Shown piece after piece: positions 24,150 to 35,366 of a stretch of DNA of 64,000 nucleotides. The DNA lies in assembly GCF_001426405.1 (NCBI RefSeq), contig NZ_LMEP01000012.1:499921-563920 (forward strand). Direction: 5' to 3'. This DNA comes from Streptomyces sp. Root1304 (GTDB taxonomy: Bacteria; Actinomycetota; Actinomycetes; Streptomycetales; Streptomycetaceae). Under the pieces are notes generated by a model. That model was not told where the DNA came from. It saw only the letters and a list, made by a program, of their open reading frames with translations, and made no database searches. Each line of letters opens with the position of its first letter. Position 1 is the stretch's first letter. A program made the position numbers and the translations under genes.

Positions 24150-24284
24150 TTGTCGTAGCTGTGGTCCGCCCCACGCGCTCCCGCGCACGCCTCCCGAGCG
24201 CCCCGCGCACACCGCCCACGTGCCCCGCGCGGGCCTGCTTCGCCCCCTTCGGGGCCTCTCGCGGGCTTCCGTCACCGAACCGAT

Positions 24285-24315
24285 TTGATACGGGGGGTGC
24301 GGGCGCCGGTAACCT
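24285..24315 (+). promoter_or_regulatory. Candidate glyS promoter
   Basis: TTGATA (24285-24290) and TAACCT (24310-24315) are separated by 19 bases; the -10 ends 39 bases before the glyS GTG. No T-box-like structure was recognised. Confidence 0.35.
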
Positions 24316-24354
24316 GAGGCATTCGCACTTCGTCGTCGTAATGAAGAGAGCACC

Positions 24355-25734
<1,380 letters not shown>

Positions 25735-25752
25735 CCCGCCCACGCGACACGC

Positions 25753-25790
25753 GAAAGCCCCCGGTTCCGGAAACGGAACCGGGGGCTTTC
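25753..25790 (+). terminator. Terminator of glyS
   Basis: GAAAGCCCCCGGTTCCG pairs perfectly with CGGAACCGGGGGCTTTC (17 bp, GAAA loop). Confidence 0.9.
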
Positions 25791-25829
25791 CCGTGGTCGG
25801 GCCGGCTGTACGGGCCGGGTGACGTGCGG

Positions 25830-26600
25830 TCAGGCTGCGGGGGTCTCCGCTGCCGCTCCCGCCGCCGCTGCTGCCGCTGCCGCCTCGGCCTCCGCCTGGC
25901 GCCTCGCTCCCTCGGCCGCGCGGCGCTTGCCGAACCAGGCCGTCCACACGCCGAGGACGCCGAGCACGCCGTAGATCATGAGCGGGCTGAGCGTGACCAT
26001 GGTCGAGGTGCTCAGCGCGTACGCCAGGCCGATCCGGACCAGCGCCTCGATCACGTACGCCACGCCCCACACCAGCGTCATCGTGCGCATCGTGGAGCGG
26101 AAGCCCTCGAACTGCCACATGCCGTTCCACCAGGCGGTGGAGGCCGGGGTGCCGTCGGTCGCGAACTTGCGGCCGAAGTAGAACATCAGCGGCCGCGGCG
26201 CCAGCAGGGTCACCAGGCAGAGCAGCCCGAACAGCCCCGTCACGCCCGAGTCCTTGATCAGCAGCGCGCGGGCGGTGTGCGCGCCGATCAGCGAGACCAG
26301 GGCCGTGATCACCAGGAAGACCAGGGTGACGACGGCGAACTCGTCGATCTTGCGCCGCCAGGCGACCATGATCGCGCTGTCCAGGACCGGCCAGACACTT
26401 CCGGCGAGCAGGGCGGTGAACTCGGACCAACCGTGGTTCTCGGTCAGTGTGTTGTAGGTGACGATCGGCGCGACGACGTTGAGGCCGATGGTCAGGATCC
26501 AGCCGAGGGCGGCGGAACCTCCGGAGCGGGCGGGCCGCCCCGGCTGTCCGTCGGCCGCTGCGGCCGGTGGCCCGCCGGGTGCGGACATGGCGTCGGACAT
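25830..26600 (-). CDS. Multi-pass membrane protein (VC0807-like)
   Basis: A 256-residue protein with about six transmembrane helices (GWILTIGLNVVAPIVTYNTL, VVTLVFLVITALVSLIGAHT, VTGLFGLLCLVTLLA, PLMIYGVLGVLGVWTAWFG) and Ala/Pro-rich ends; the C-terminal tail is almost pure Ala/Glu. FATDGTPASTAWWNGMW between helices fits the VC0807-like (intracellular septation protein A-related) family. No function is established. ATG at 26600 has GGGGGA just upstream; the same-direction TetR gene lies 122 bases further upstream. Confidence 0.78.
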   Translation of the reverse strand: MSDAMSAPGGPPAAAADGQPGRPARSGGSAALGWILTIGLNVVAPIVTYNTLTENHGWSEFTALLAGSVWPVLDSAIMVAWRRKIDEFAVVTLVFLVITALVSLIGAHTARALLIKDSGVTGLFGLLCLVTLLAPRPLMFYFGRKFATDGTPASTAWWNGMWQFEGFRSTMRTMTLVWGVAYVIEALVRIGLAYALSTSTMVTLSPLMIYGVLGVLGVWTAWFGKRRAAEGARRQAEAEAAAAAAAAGAAAETPAA

Positions 26601-26722
26601 GGTTCCCCCTGGTGCTGAAATCGGGCGCGGTGCGGGAGAAGGCTAGTCATGTTCCGGACAAGGAACGGGAAAGTCCGCTCCAAGCGATCTTCAAATGCCG
26701 CCGACGCGCGCCCCGAGGGGGT

Positions 26723-27310
26723 TCAGGCGCGCAGCCCGCGCAGCAACAGGCCCACCACGGCCTCGAATTCGGTCCCGATCGTGGGCCGACGCCACTCCGG
26801 CGCGTACGCCGGGTCGTGGAAACGGGAGGTCGCGTCGAAGAGTGCGCGGGCCGTCGCCTCCGGGTCGGGGGCGGCGAACTCCGCCTCCCGGGCCCCCTCT
26901 TCGACGATCGACCGGACCTGGTCGATCAGGATCCCGACGTGCTGGTCGACCACGCCGCTGTTCTCGTCGATCAGCACTCCGTACGTCGCGAACAGCTCCG
27001 GGTCGTCGCCCGCCTTGTGCCGCTTGGCCTCGAAGAGCAGCGCGAACCAGTCGTGCAGCTTGGCGGGCGCCGCCAGCTCGGGCTGCGCGGTCAGTTCGGC
27101 GAGCGCCTTCTCGGTCCGCGAGAGCCACCGCTCGGTGACCGCCTCGCGCAGCGCCGCCTTCGTGCGGAAGTGGCGGTAGACGCTGCCATGGCTGACCCCG
27201 AGCACCCGCGCCACGTCCACCACGGTCGCCTTCGCCGGCCCGTACCGCCGCAGCACCTCCTCGGTTGCTTCGAGGATGCGCTCTGCGGTCAGGGTCTCGG
27301 TGGCGGCCAT
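26723..27310 (-). CDS. TetR-family regulator (aldo/keto reductase operon)
   Basis: A 195-residue repressor: N-terminal helix-turn-helix (about 8-55, AERILEATEEVLRRYGPAKATVVDVARVLGVSHGSVYRHF) and a ligand-binding core (DWFALLFEAKRH, VVGLLLRGL end). The ATG at 27310 has a perfect TGACAG-TAC-CTGTCA palindrome right before it (27315-27329). The same half-sites occur upstream of the aldo/keto reductase gene, so this protein very likely autoregulates and controls that enzyme. Confidence 0.88.
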   Translation of the reverse strand: MAATETLTAERILEATEEVLRRYGPAKATVVDVARVLGVSHGSVYRHFRTKAALREAVTERWLSRTEKALAELTAQPELAAPAKLHDWFALLFEAKRHKAGDDPELFATYGVLIDENSGVVDQHVGILIDQVRSIVEEGAREAEFAAPDPEATARALFDATSRFHDPAYAPEWRRPTIGTEFEAVVGLLLRGLRA

Positions 27311-27314
27311 GGAA

Positions 27315-27329
27315 TGACAGTACCTGTCA
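27315..27329. promoter_or_regulatory. TetR operator before its own gene
   Basis: TGACAG-TAC-CTGTCA is a perfect 6-3-6 palindrome within 5-20 bases of the start codon. The half-sites are the same as those of the operator at 28482. Confidence 0.65.
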
Positions 27330-27413
27330 GCCCCCACAGGTCGATGGCCCCGGCCCCGGCTCGGGTCCCGGTGTCGGGACCGGCCCTGGCCCCGGACGGA
27401 GTTCCCGGCACGG

Positions 27414-28460
27414 TCAGTGCTCGCTGTCCAGGTGGGCCATCTGGGCCGCCGGGTAGCGGTCGCCGGATGCCGCGTCCGCCGGGACGGCCTGCTCCATCGC
27501 TGCCAGGTCGGCCGCGTCGAGGGTGACGTCCAGGGCGCCGAGGGCCTCCGCCAGCCGGTCCCTTCGGCGGGCGCCGACCAGGGGGACGATGTCCGTGCCC
27601 TGGGCGAGGACCCAGGCGATGGCCGTCTGCGCGACCGTCACGCCCTTCGCCTCGGCGAGCGTCCGCAACCGGTCCACCAGGTCCAGGTTCCGCCCGAGGT
27701 TCTCGCCCTGGAATCGCGGGCTCATGCCCCGGAAGTCGTTCGGCGCCAGTTCGCGGTCCCGGGTGAAGTGGCCGCTGATGAGCCCGCGCGACAGCACGCC
27801 GTACGCCGTGACGCCTATGCCCAGCTCGCGCGCGGTGGGCAGGATCTTCTCCTCGATGGAGCGGGAGATCAGCGAGTACTCGATCTGGAGGTCCGCGATC
27901 GGGGCCACGGCCGCCGCCCGGCGCAGGGTGTCCGCGCCGACCTCCGAGAGCCCGATGTGCCGCACGTGCCCCGCCTCCACCAACTCCGCGATGGCGCCGA
28001 CGGTCTCCTCGATCGGCACGTCGGGGTCGACGCGGGCGATCCGGTAGATGTCGATGTGGTCCGTGCCCAGGCGCTGGAGCGAGTACGCCGCGAAGTTCTT
28101 CACGGCGTCCGGCCGTCCGTCGTACCCGCTGAAGCCGCCCTCGACCGTGCGCAGCGCGCCGAACTTCACGCTCGTCAGCGCCTGCTCGCGGGCGCCGGCC
28201 GGGGCGCTCCGCAGCGCCTCGGCGATCAGCAGCTCGTTGTGCCCCATCCCGTAGAAGTCGCCCGTGTCGAGCAGGGTCACCCCCGCGTCCAGCGCGGCGT
28301 GGATCGTCGCGATCGACTCGGCGCGGTCCGCCTCTCCGTACAGCGCGGACATCCCCATGCAGCCGAGGCCCAGCGCGGAGACCCGAGGGCCGGTGGTGCC
28401 CAGCGGGCGGGTGGGAACGGAGGTCCGTGCCGTCGTCTTCGTCGTCTCTGTCGTCTTCAT
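27414..28460 (-). CDS. Aldo/keto reductase
   Basis: A 348-residue NADPH-dependent oxidoreductase with a TIM-barrel pattern: LGLGCMGMSALYG, LLDTGDFYGMGHNELLIAEAL with the catalytic Asp and Tyr, LTSVKFG with the catalytic Lys, and VPLVGARRRDRLAEALGAL for NADP binding. At the usual catalytic His position the sequence reads YRIARVDPD, with Ala where most AKRs have His; I recall this as a subfamily trait. It reduces aldehydes or ketones, substrate unknown. It is upstream of its probable TetR regulator, and the promoter carries a TGACAGAT/ATCTGTCA palindrome. Confidence 0.9.
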   Translation of the reverse strand: MKTTETTKTTARTSVPTRPLGTTGPRVSALGLGCMGMSALYGEADRAESIATIHAALDAGVTLLDTGDFYGMGHNELLIAEALRSAPAGAREQALTSVKFGALRTVEGGFSGYDGRPDAVKNFAAYSLQRLGTDHIDIYRIARVDPDVPIEETVGAIAELVEAGHVRHIGLSEVGADTLRRAAAVAPIADLQIEYSLISRSIEEKILPTARELGIGVTAYGVLSRGLISGHFTRDRELAPNDFRGMSPRFQGENLGRNLDLVDRLRTLAEAKGVTVAQTAIAWVLAQGTDIVPLVGARRRDRLAEALGALDVTLDAADLAAMEQAVPADAASGDRYPAAQMAHLDSEH

Positions 28461-28481
28461 GGAACAACCATGACATGACCG

Positions 28482-28505
28482 ATGACAGATTTCAATATCT
28501 GTCAT
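28482..28505. promoter_or_regulatory. TetR operator before the aldo/keto reductase
   Basis: ATGACAGAT (28482-28490) and ATCTGTCAT (28497-28505) form a perfect 9-6-9 inverted repeat 22 bases upstream of the ATG. The TGACAG half-site also occurs before the TetR gene (27315). Confidence 0.65.
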
Positions 28506-28677
28506 TCGTGTGGGTGAAGCGGAGGAGGGCCGGGGCGGTGCCGGAAAACCGGGTGCCGACGGGAGCGGGCCGGGGGTAGCGTCGCCGGCATGTATTCGTT
28601 CTTCCAGATCTACGAGTGAGCGCCTTCGGCGCCAGGCCGAGTCCCACCGAAGCCCACCTCACCGACGGGAGAACACC

Positions 28678-28947
28678 GTGTCCAAGAGCCGTAACAACCT
28701 CCTCGGCGTTGGCGGACAGCGCAAGAAGCTGTCCCGCGCCGACCAGCACGGCGCCGGCCAGGGCCGCACCGCGGCCCAGAGTTCCGCCGACGACCGCAAG
28801 CAGGAGCTGCTGAAGAAGATGCGCGAGCGCGCGCAGGCGGCAGCGGAGAACACCACCGGCCCGGCAGCGGAGAGCGCCGACGCCGCCGCGGAGAGCACGC
28901 AGGCGGCGGACACCGCCGACACCGCCGCCGACACCGGCCGGCAGTAA
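28678..28947 (+). CDS. DUF6243-like small basic protein
   Basis: An 89-residue protein starting SKSRNNLLGVGGQRKKLSRA, with a charged helix (DRKQELLKKMRERAQAAAEN) and an Ala/Asp/Thr-rich low-complexity tail. The N-terminus is the hallmark of DUF6243 proteins of streptomycetes, whose role is unknown; the basic head and helical middle would suit nucleic-acid or ribosome contact (inference). GTG at 28678 follows GGGAGA. A 9-codon open frame lies upstream (28590). Confidence 0.8.
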   Translation: MSKSRNNLLGVGGQRKKLSRADQHGAGQGRTAAQSSADDRKQELLKKMRERAQAAAENTTGPAAESADAAAESTQAADTADTAADTGRQ

Positions 28948-28953
28948 CCACCA

Positions 28954-28990
28954 CGAAGGGCCCGGGGCGCACAGCACCCCGGGCCCTTCG
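28954..28990 (+). terminator. Terminator of the DUF6243-like gene
   Basis: CGAAGGGCCCGGGG pairs with CCCCGGGCCCTTCG (14 bp), 6 bases after the stop. Confidence 0.85.
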
Positions 28991-29097
28991 CCCTGCCCGG
29001 CCCCAACCTCGGTCCCGGCCCCGGCCTCAGCCCCGGCCCGCCCTGCCCCGCCCCGCCTCTCCGCCCGCCCGGCCCCCTCAGACCCCCTTCACCCCCT

Positions 29098-30561
29098 TCA
29101 CCGCGACGTCTCCCTCTCCGCCGCCACCCGCCCCTCCCCGTCCTCCTCCGCCAGGCACATCGCCGTCCGTTCCGCCGTGCCCCGCGCCCATCTGCCGCTG
29201 GTCAGTGCCCCGACCGCGAGGACCGCCAGCCCGCAGGCCGTCACCACCCAGTAGGCCGGCCCCGCCGCCGCCGCGAAGGCGTCCGGCGGCATCCCCGTCC
29301 CCGCCCCCGCTCCCACACCCGCCGCCAGGACCGCGCCCACGACCGCCACCCCGAGCGTCTGTCCCACCTGGCGGCTCGTCGAGGCCACCGCCGACGCCAC
29401 CCCGGCCTGCGCGCGGGGCATGCCCGAGACCGCCGTGTTGGTGATGGGGGCGTTCACCAGGCCGAAGCCGATGCCGAAGACCACGTACCCGGCGAAGAGC
29501 AGCGGATCGCTGGTCTCGGCCCCGAAGGCCGAGAAGAGCAGCGCCCCCGTCGCCATCGCCGTCCCCGCGAGGAGCAGCGGGAGCCGGGGTCCACGCGCGC
29601 CCGTGAGCCGTCCCGACAGCGGCGCGAAGACGAAGGTCATGCCCGCCATCGGAAGCATGTACAGACCGGCCCGGAGCGGGGAGAGACCGCGCACGTCCTG
29701 GAGGTACAGCGTGTTCAGGAAGAGGAAGCCGCCGAAGCCCGCGAAGGCGCAGACCGCGACGACCGTGGCCCCGCTGAACGGCGCGCTGCGGAAGAACCGC
29801 AGGTCGATGAGGGGTTCGCGGCGCCTCGGCTCGTACAGGAGGAGTCCGGCGAGCGCCCCCGCGGCGATGCCGGCGAAGAGCGGGTCGGTCTCGATGATCG
29901 CGTACGTGAGCGAGCCGAGGAGCGCCGCCACCAGGAGCTGCCCGACCGGGTCGGGGCGGCGGGGGCGGGGCGCGCGGGACTCGGGGACGTACCGCAGGGT
30001 GAGGAGCAGGGCGAGGAGGGCGACCGGCAGGTTGACCCAGAAGATCGCCCGCCAGCCGACCGATTCGACGAGCAGACCGCCCACCAGGGGCCCCGCGGCC
30101 ATGGAGACGCCGACGACCCCGCCCCAGACGCCGATGGCACGCGCGCGTGCGGCGGGTTCGGTGAAGGTGTTGGTGATGATCGACATGGCGACCGGGTTCA
30201 GCATCGAGCCGCCCACGGCCTGGACGGCCCGGAAGGCGATCAGCGCCTCCAGGTTCGGCGCGAGGGAGCAGAGCAGCGAGCCGAGCGCGAAGACGACGAG
30301 GCCGGTGACGAAGACCTTGCGGCGGCCGATGCGGTCGGCGGTGGAGCCGGAGAACATCAGGAGCGAGGCCAGGACCAGGGTGTACGCGTCGATGACCCAC
30401 TGCAGGCCGGCGACGGAGGCGCCGAGGTCGCGCCGCAGGGAGGGCAGGGCGACGTTGAGCGCGGTGTTGTCCAGGCTGACGATCAGCAGGCTCATGCAGC
30501 AGATCGCCAGGACGAGGAGTTGCCGGCGCCGGGGGAGCGGCGAGCGTGTGAGCTCGGGCAT
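29098..30561 (-). CDS. MFS drug-efflux transporter (DHA2/EmrB-QacA)
   Basis: A 487-residue exporter with 14 predicted helices. VSLDNTALNVALPSLRRDLG is the DHA2 motif; STADRIGRRKVFVTGLVVFALGS the loop 2-3 motif; GPLVGGLLVESVGWRAIFWVN the antiporter motif C. Proton-coupled efflux of drugs or metabolites is the usual function. It is divergent from dusB with only 52 bases between starts, so promoters overlap. The cytoplasmic C-terminal tail (about 45 residues) is charged. Confidence 0.9.
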   Translation of the reverse strand: MPELTRSPLPRRRQLLVLAICCMSLLIVSLDNTALNVALPSLRRDLGASVAGLQWVIDAYTLVLASLLMFSGSTADRIGRRKVFVTGLVVFALGSLLCSLAPNLEALIAFRAVQAVGGSMLNPVAMSIITNTFTEPAARARAIGVWGGVVGVSMAAGPLVGGLLVESVGWRAIFWVNLPVALLALLLTLRYVPESRAPRPRRPDPVGQLLVAALLGSLTYAIIETDPLFAGIAAGALAGLLLYEPRRREPLIDLRFFRSAPFSGATVVAVCAFAGFGGFLFLNTLYLQDVRGLSPLRAGLYMLPMAGMTFVFAPLSGRLTGARGPRLPLLLAGTAMATGALLFSAFGAETSDPLLFAGYVVFGIGFGLVNAPITNTAVSGMPRAQAGVASAVASTSRQVGQTLGVAVVGAVLAAGVGAGAGTGMPPDAFAAAAGPAYWVVTACGLAVLAVGALTSGRWARGTAERTAMCLAEEDGEGRVAAERETSR

Positions 30562-30601
30562 GTTCGGATAGTACGACTAACTAATGACCGCCGCAGTACG
30601 C

Positions 30602-30607
30602 GACAAT
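30602..30607 (+). promoter_or_regulatory. Putative -10 box of a leaderless dusB promoter
   Basis: GACAAT lies six bases before the ATG at 30614, matching the arrangement before era. Confidence 0.45.
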
Positions 30608-30613
30608 GGCCCC

Positions 30614-31750
30614 ATGACCGCGTTCTCCCCCCTCGCCATCGGGCCGCACATCGTGCAGCCGCCGGTGGTGCTCGCCCCCATGGCCGGCATCACCAACGCC
30701 CCCTTCCGTACCCTCTGCCGCGAGTTCAGCGGCGGCAAGGGGCTGTTCGTGAGCGAGATGATCACGACGCGCGCCCTGGTCGAGCGCAACGAGAAGACGA
30801 TGCAGCTCATCCGCTTCGACGCGACCGAGCAGCCGCGCTCGATCCAGCTGTACGGGGTGGACCCGGTCACCGTCGGCAAGGCCGTACGGATGATCGTCGA
30901 CGAGGACCTGGCCGACCACATCGACCTGAACTTCGGCTGCCCGGTCCCCAAGGTGACGCGGAAGGGCGGCGGCTCGGCCCTGCCCTACAAGCGGCCGCTG
31001 CTGCGCGCGATCCTCAACGAGGCCGTGACCAACGCGGGCGACCTGCCGGTCACCATGAAGATGCGCAAGGGCATCGACGACGACCACATCACCTTCCTGG
31101 ACGCGGGCCGGATCGCGGTGGAGGAGGGCGTCACGGCCATCGCGCTGCACGGGCGGACGGCAGCCCAGCACTACGGCGGTACGGCCGACTGGGACGCCAT
31201 CGCGCGCCTCAAGGAGCACGTGCCCGAGATCCCGGTGCTCGGCAACGGCGACATCTGGTCGGCCGACGACGCCCTGCGGATGATGCGGGAGACGGGCTGC
31301 GACGGCGTGGTCGTCGGGCGCGGCTGCCTGGGGCGCCCGTGGCTCTTCGCGGACCTGGTGGCGGGCTTCGAGGGCACGGGGGCGTACGCGGCGCCGGGTC
31401 TGCGGGTGGTCGCGGACGCGATGGTGCGGCACGCGCGGCTGCTCGGCGAGTGGCTGGGTGACGAGGCACGCGGTGTCATCGACTTCCGCAAGCACGTGGC
31501 CTGGTACCTGAAGGGCTTCTCGGTGGGTTCCGAGATGCGCAAGAAGCTGGCGATCACCTCGTCTCTGGACGAACTGAGCGCTCAGTTGAGCGAGCTGGAC
31601 CTGGACCAGCCGTGGCCGGTGGGTGCGGACGGTCCTCGGGGTCGTACGTCCGGAAACAACCGAGTTGTCCTGCCGGACGGCTGGTTGAAGGACCCCTACG
31701 ACTGCTCCGGGGTGAGCGAGGACGCCGAGCTGGACACGTCCGGCGGCTGA
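30614..31750 (+). CDS. dusB: tRNA-dihydrouridine synthase
   Basis: A 378-residue FMN enzyme that reduces uridines in the tRNA D-loop with NADPH. Visible: VVLAPMAGITNAPFRTLCRE near the N-terminus, HIDLNFGCPVPKVTRKGGGSAL with the catalytic Cys, a KMRKGIDDDHITFLDAGR barrel strand, IALHGRTAAQHYGG, and VLGNGDIWSADDA with the FMN phosphate site GVVVGRGCLGRPW. The C-terminal tRNA-binding helical domain is about 260-378. The start at 30614 is favoured by a GACAAT box six bases upstream. Confidence 0.94.
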   Translation: MTAFSPLAIGPHIVQPPVVLAPMAGITNAPFRTLCREFSGGKGLFVSEMITTRALVERNEKTMQLIRFDATEQPRSIQLYGVDPVTVGKAVRMIVDEDLADHIDLNFGCPVPKVTRKGGGSALPYKRPLLRAILNEAVTNAGDLPVTMKMRKGIDDDHITFLDAGRIAVEEGVTAIALHGRTAAQHYGGTADWDAIARLKEHVPEIPVLGNGDIWSADDALRMMRETGCDGVVVGRGCLGRPWLFADLVAGFEGTGAYAAPGLRVVADAMVRHARLLGEWLGDEARGVIDFRKHVAWYLKGFSVGSEMRKKLAITSSLDELSAQLSELDLDQPWPVGADGPRGRTSGNNRVVLPDGWLKDPYDCSGVSEDAELDTSGG

Positions 31751-32107
31751 GATCAGGCCTTTCCGGGGGAGTGATCCTCGCCACCCTTGAGGGGGGTGGT
31801 GCTCAGATGAGCAGGTTACGAACGGCTGCACTGCCTGAAAGGGTGGCACTGGGTGCCACCCTTTTTGTGTTCAAGAGTTGAACGCAAATGGGCGCCAAGG
31901 GTGCTCGGATGAGCGAATTCTCGGCGATTCCGCCCCCTCTGGCTTCGGGGCCTGAAAGCGGAAGCTTCGCCTCGGTAACTTTCGAAGTGCTGGCGGACGG
32001 GTGGTTAAGACCACGTGTCCGCTAGGCGTACCTCCCCAGAAGCCTTCGATCTGGGTATGTTCCTCGCCGTCAGGGCAGCCAACCGAGTCATCGAGGAGTC
32101 GGGACCC
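31751..32107 (+). other. Structured intergenic region between dusB and ppdK
   Basis: 357 bases without a convincing gene. It contains a GCTCA-GA-TGAGC mini-hairpin (31801-31812), a terminator hairpin (31838-31864) followed by TT, then about 240 bases with short inverted repeats and a TATGTT -10-like box (32056-32061) that may start ppdK transcription. The first half could be the dusB 3' region or a small RNA. Confidence 0.5.
31838..31866 (+). terminator. Rho-independent terminator downstream of dusB
   Basis: AAAGGGTGGCA pairs with TGCCACCCTTT, ending in TTTTT: a classic terminator, rare in such GC-rich DNA. Confidence 0.88.
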
Positions 32108-34819
<2,712 letters not shown>

Positions 34820-34946
34820 GCCCCGGGAGTCCGGGGCGCGGGGCCGCAGGGCCCCGTGACCCCGGTCCCGGCGCACCACCGGGGCCGCCGTCGGTCAGCT
34901 CTGCGACCCTCACCGGCGGGCGGCGGCTCCGGATTCACAAAAAGAG

Positions 34947-34984
34947 ACGGGACGGACACCTTTGTGCGGAGGTGTCCGTCCCGT
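34947..34984 (+). terminator. Terminator of ppdK
   Basis: ACGGGACGGACACCT pairs perfectly with AGGTGTCCGTCCCGT (15 bp, 8-base loop), followed by TGTTTGTTTG. Confidence 0.9.
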
Positions 34985-35276
34985 TGTTTGTTTGCTTGTA
35001 GAGCTGATGTGAGTCAATGTTCAATTGCGCCTGATTGAATTATTGGCCATTGAACTTCCTCGGTTCCGTACCGAAAAGAATGGAGTGGGCGCGACCCCCG
35101 GATCCCCACCCGGAGGCCGCGCCCTTTACCGTTGCCGGGCAGGTGAGCCGCAACCTCGCCGACCGCCGCCGGACGGACAAAGCCCCCCACGGTCTTCGCC
35201 ACGTCACCTCGGTCCTGAAGGTTTCCTGCCCGACCCGTACAGCTTTTCGGTTCCCCGGTGATTGCCGCGATGCCTT

Positions 35277-35306
35277 TCAACTGTGGCTGAAACACCCTGG
35301 TAACCT
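35277..35306 (+). promoter_or_regulatory. Promoter upstream of the ArsR-like gene
   Basis: TTCAAC (35277-35282) and TAACCT (35301-35306) are spaced 18 bases apart. An in-frame ATG at 35313 lies six bases after the -10, which would be a leaderless start 54 bases upstream of the family-like start. Confidence 0.5.
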
Positions 35307-35366
35307 GCAGTGATGCTGTGCATACTCGTTGTCGGGGGTGGTTGCGAGTGCACAGGTGGGGACGTC

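Larger units (their letters stand above)
34820..35366. other. Long intergenic region between ppdK and the ArsR-like gene
   Basis: 547 bases. It holds the ppdK terminator (34947-34984), an AT-rich patch with TTCAAT-N8-ATTGAA (35020-35039), an imperfect hairpin with GGGCGCG/CGCGCCC ends (35087-35124) followed by TTT, and a promoter-like TTCAAC-18-TAACCT (35277-35306). No gene is convincing. Confidence 0.6.

Noticed and set aside
28991..29097. C-rich low-complexity stretch after the DUF6243-like gene
   Set aside because: It is runs of CCCCGGCC-type sequence without exact repeat units; probably 3' intergenic DNA of the two convergent genes.
35035..35313. Possible small gene in the ppdK-ArsR intergenic region
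   Set aside because: It has no ribosome site or domain pattern, has unusual composition, and overlaps the ArsR-like promoter.
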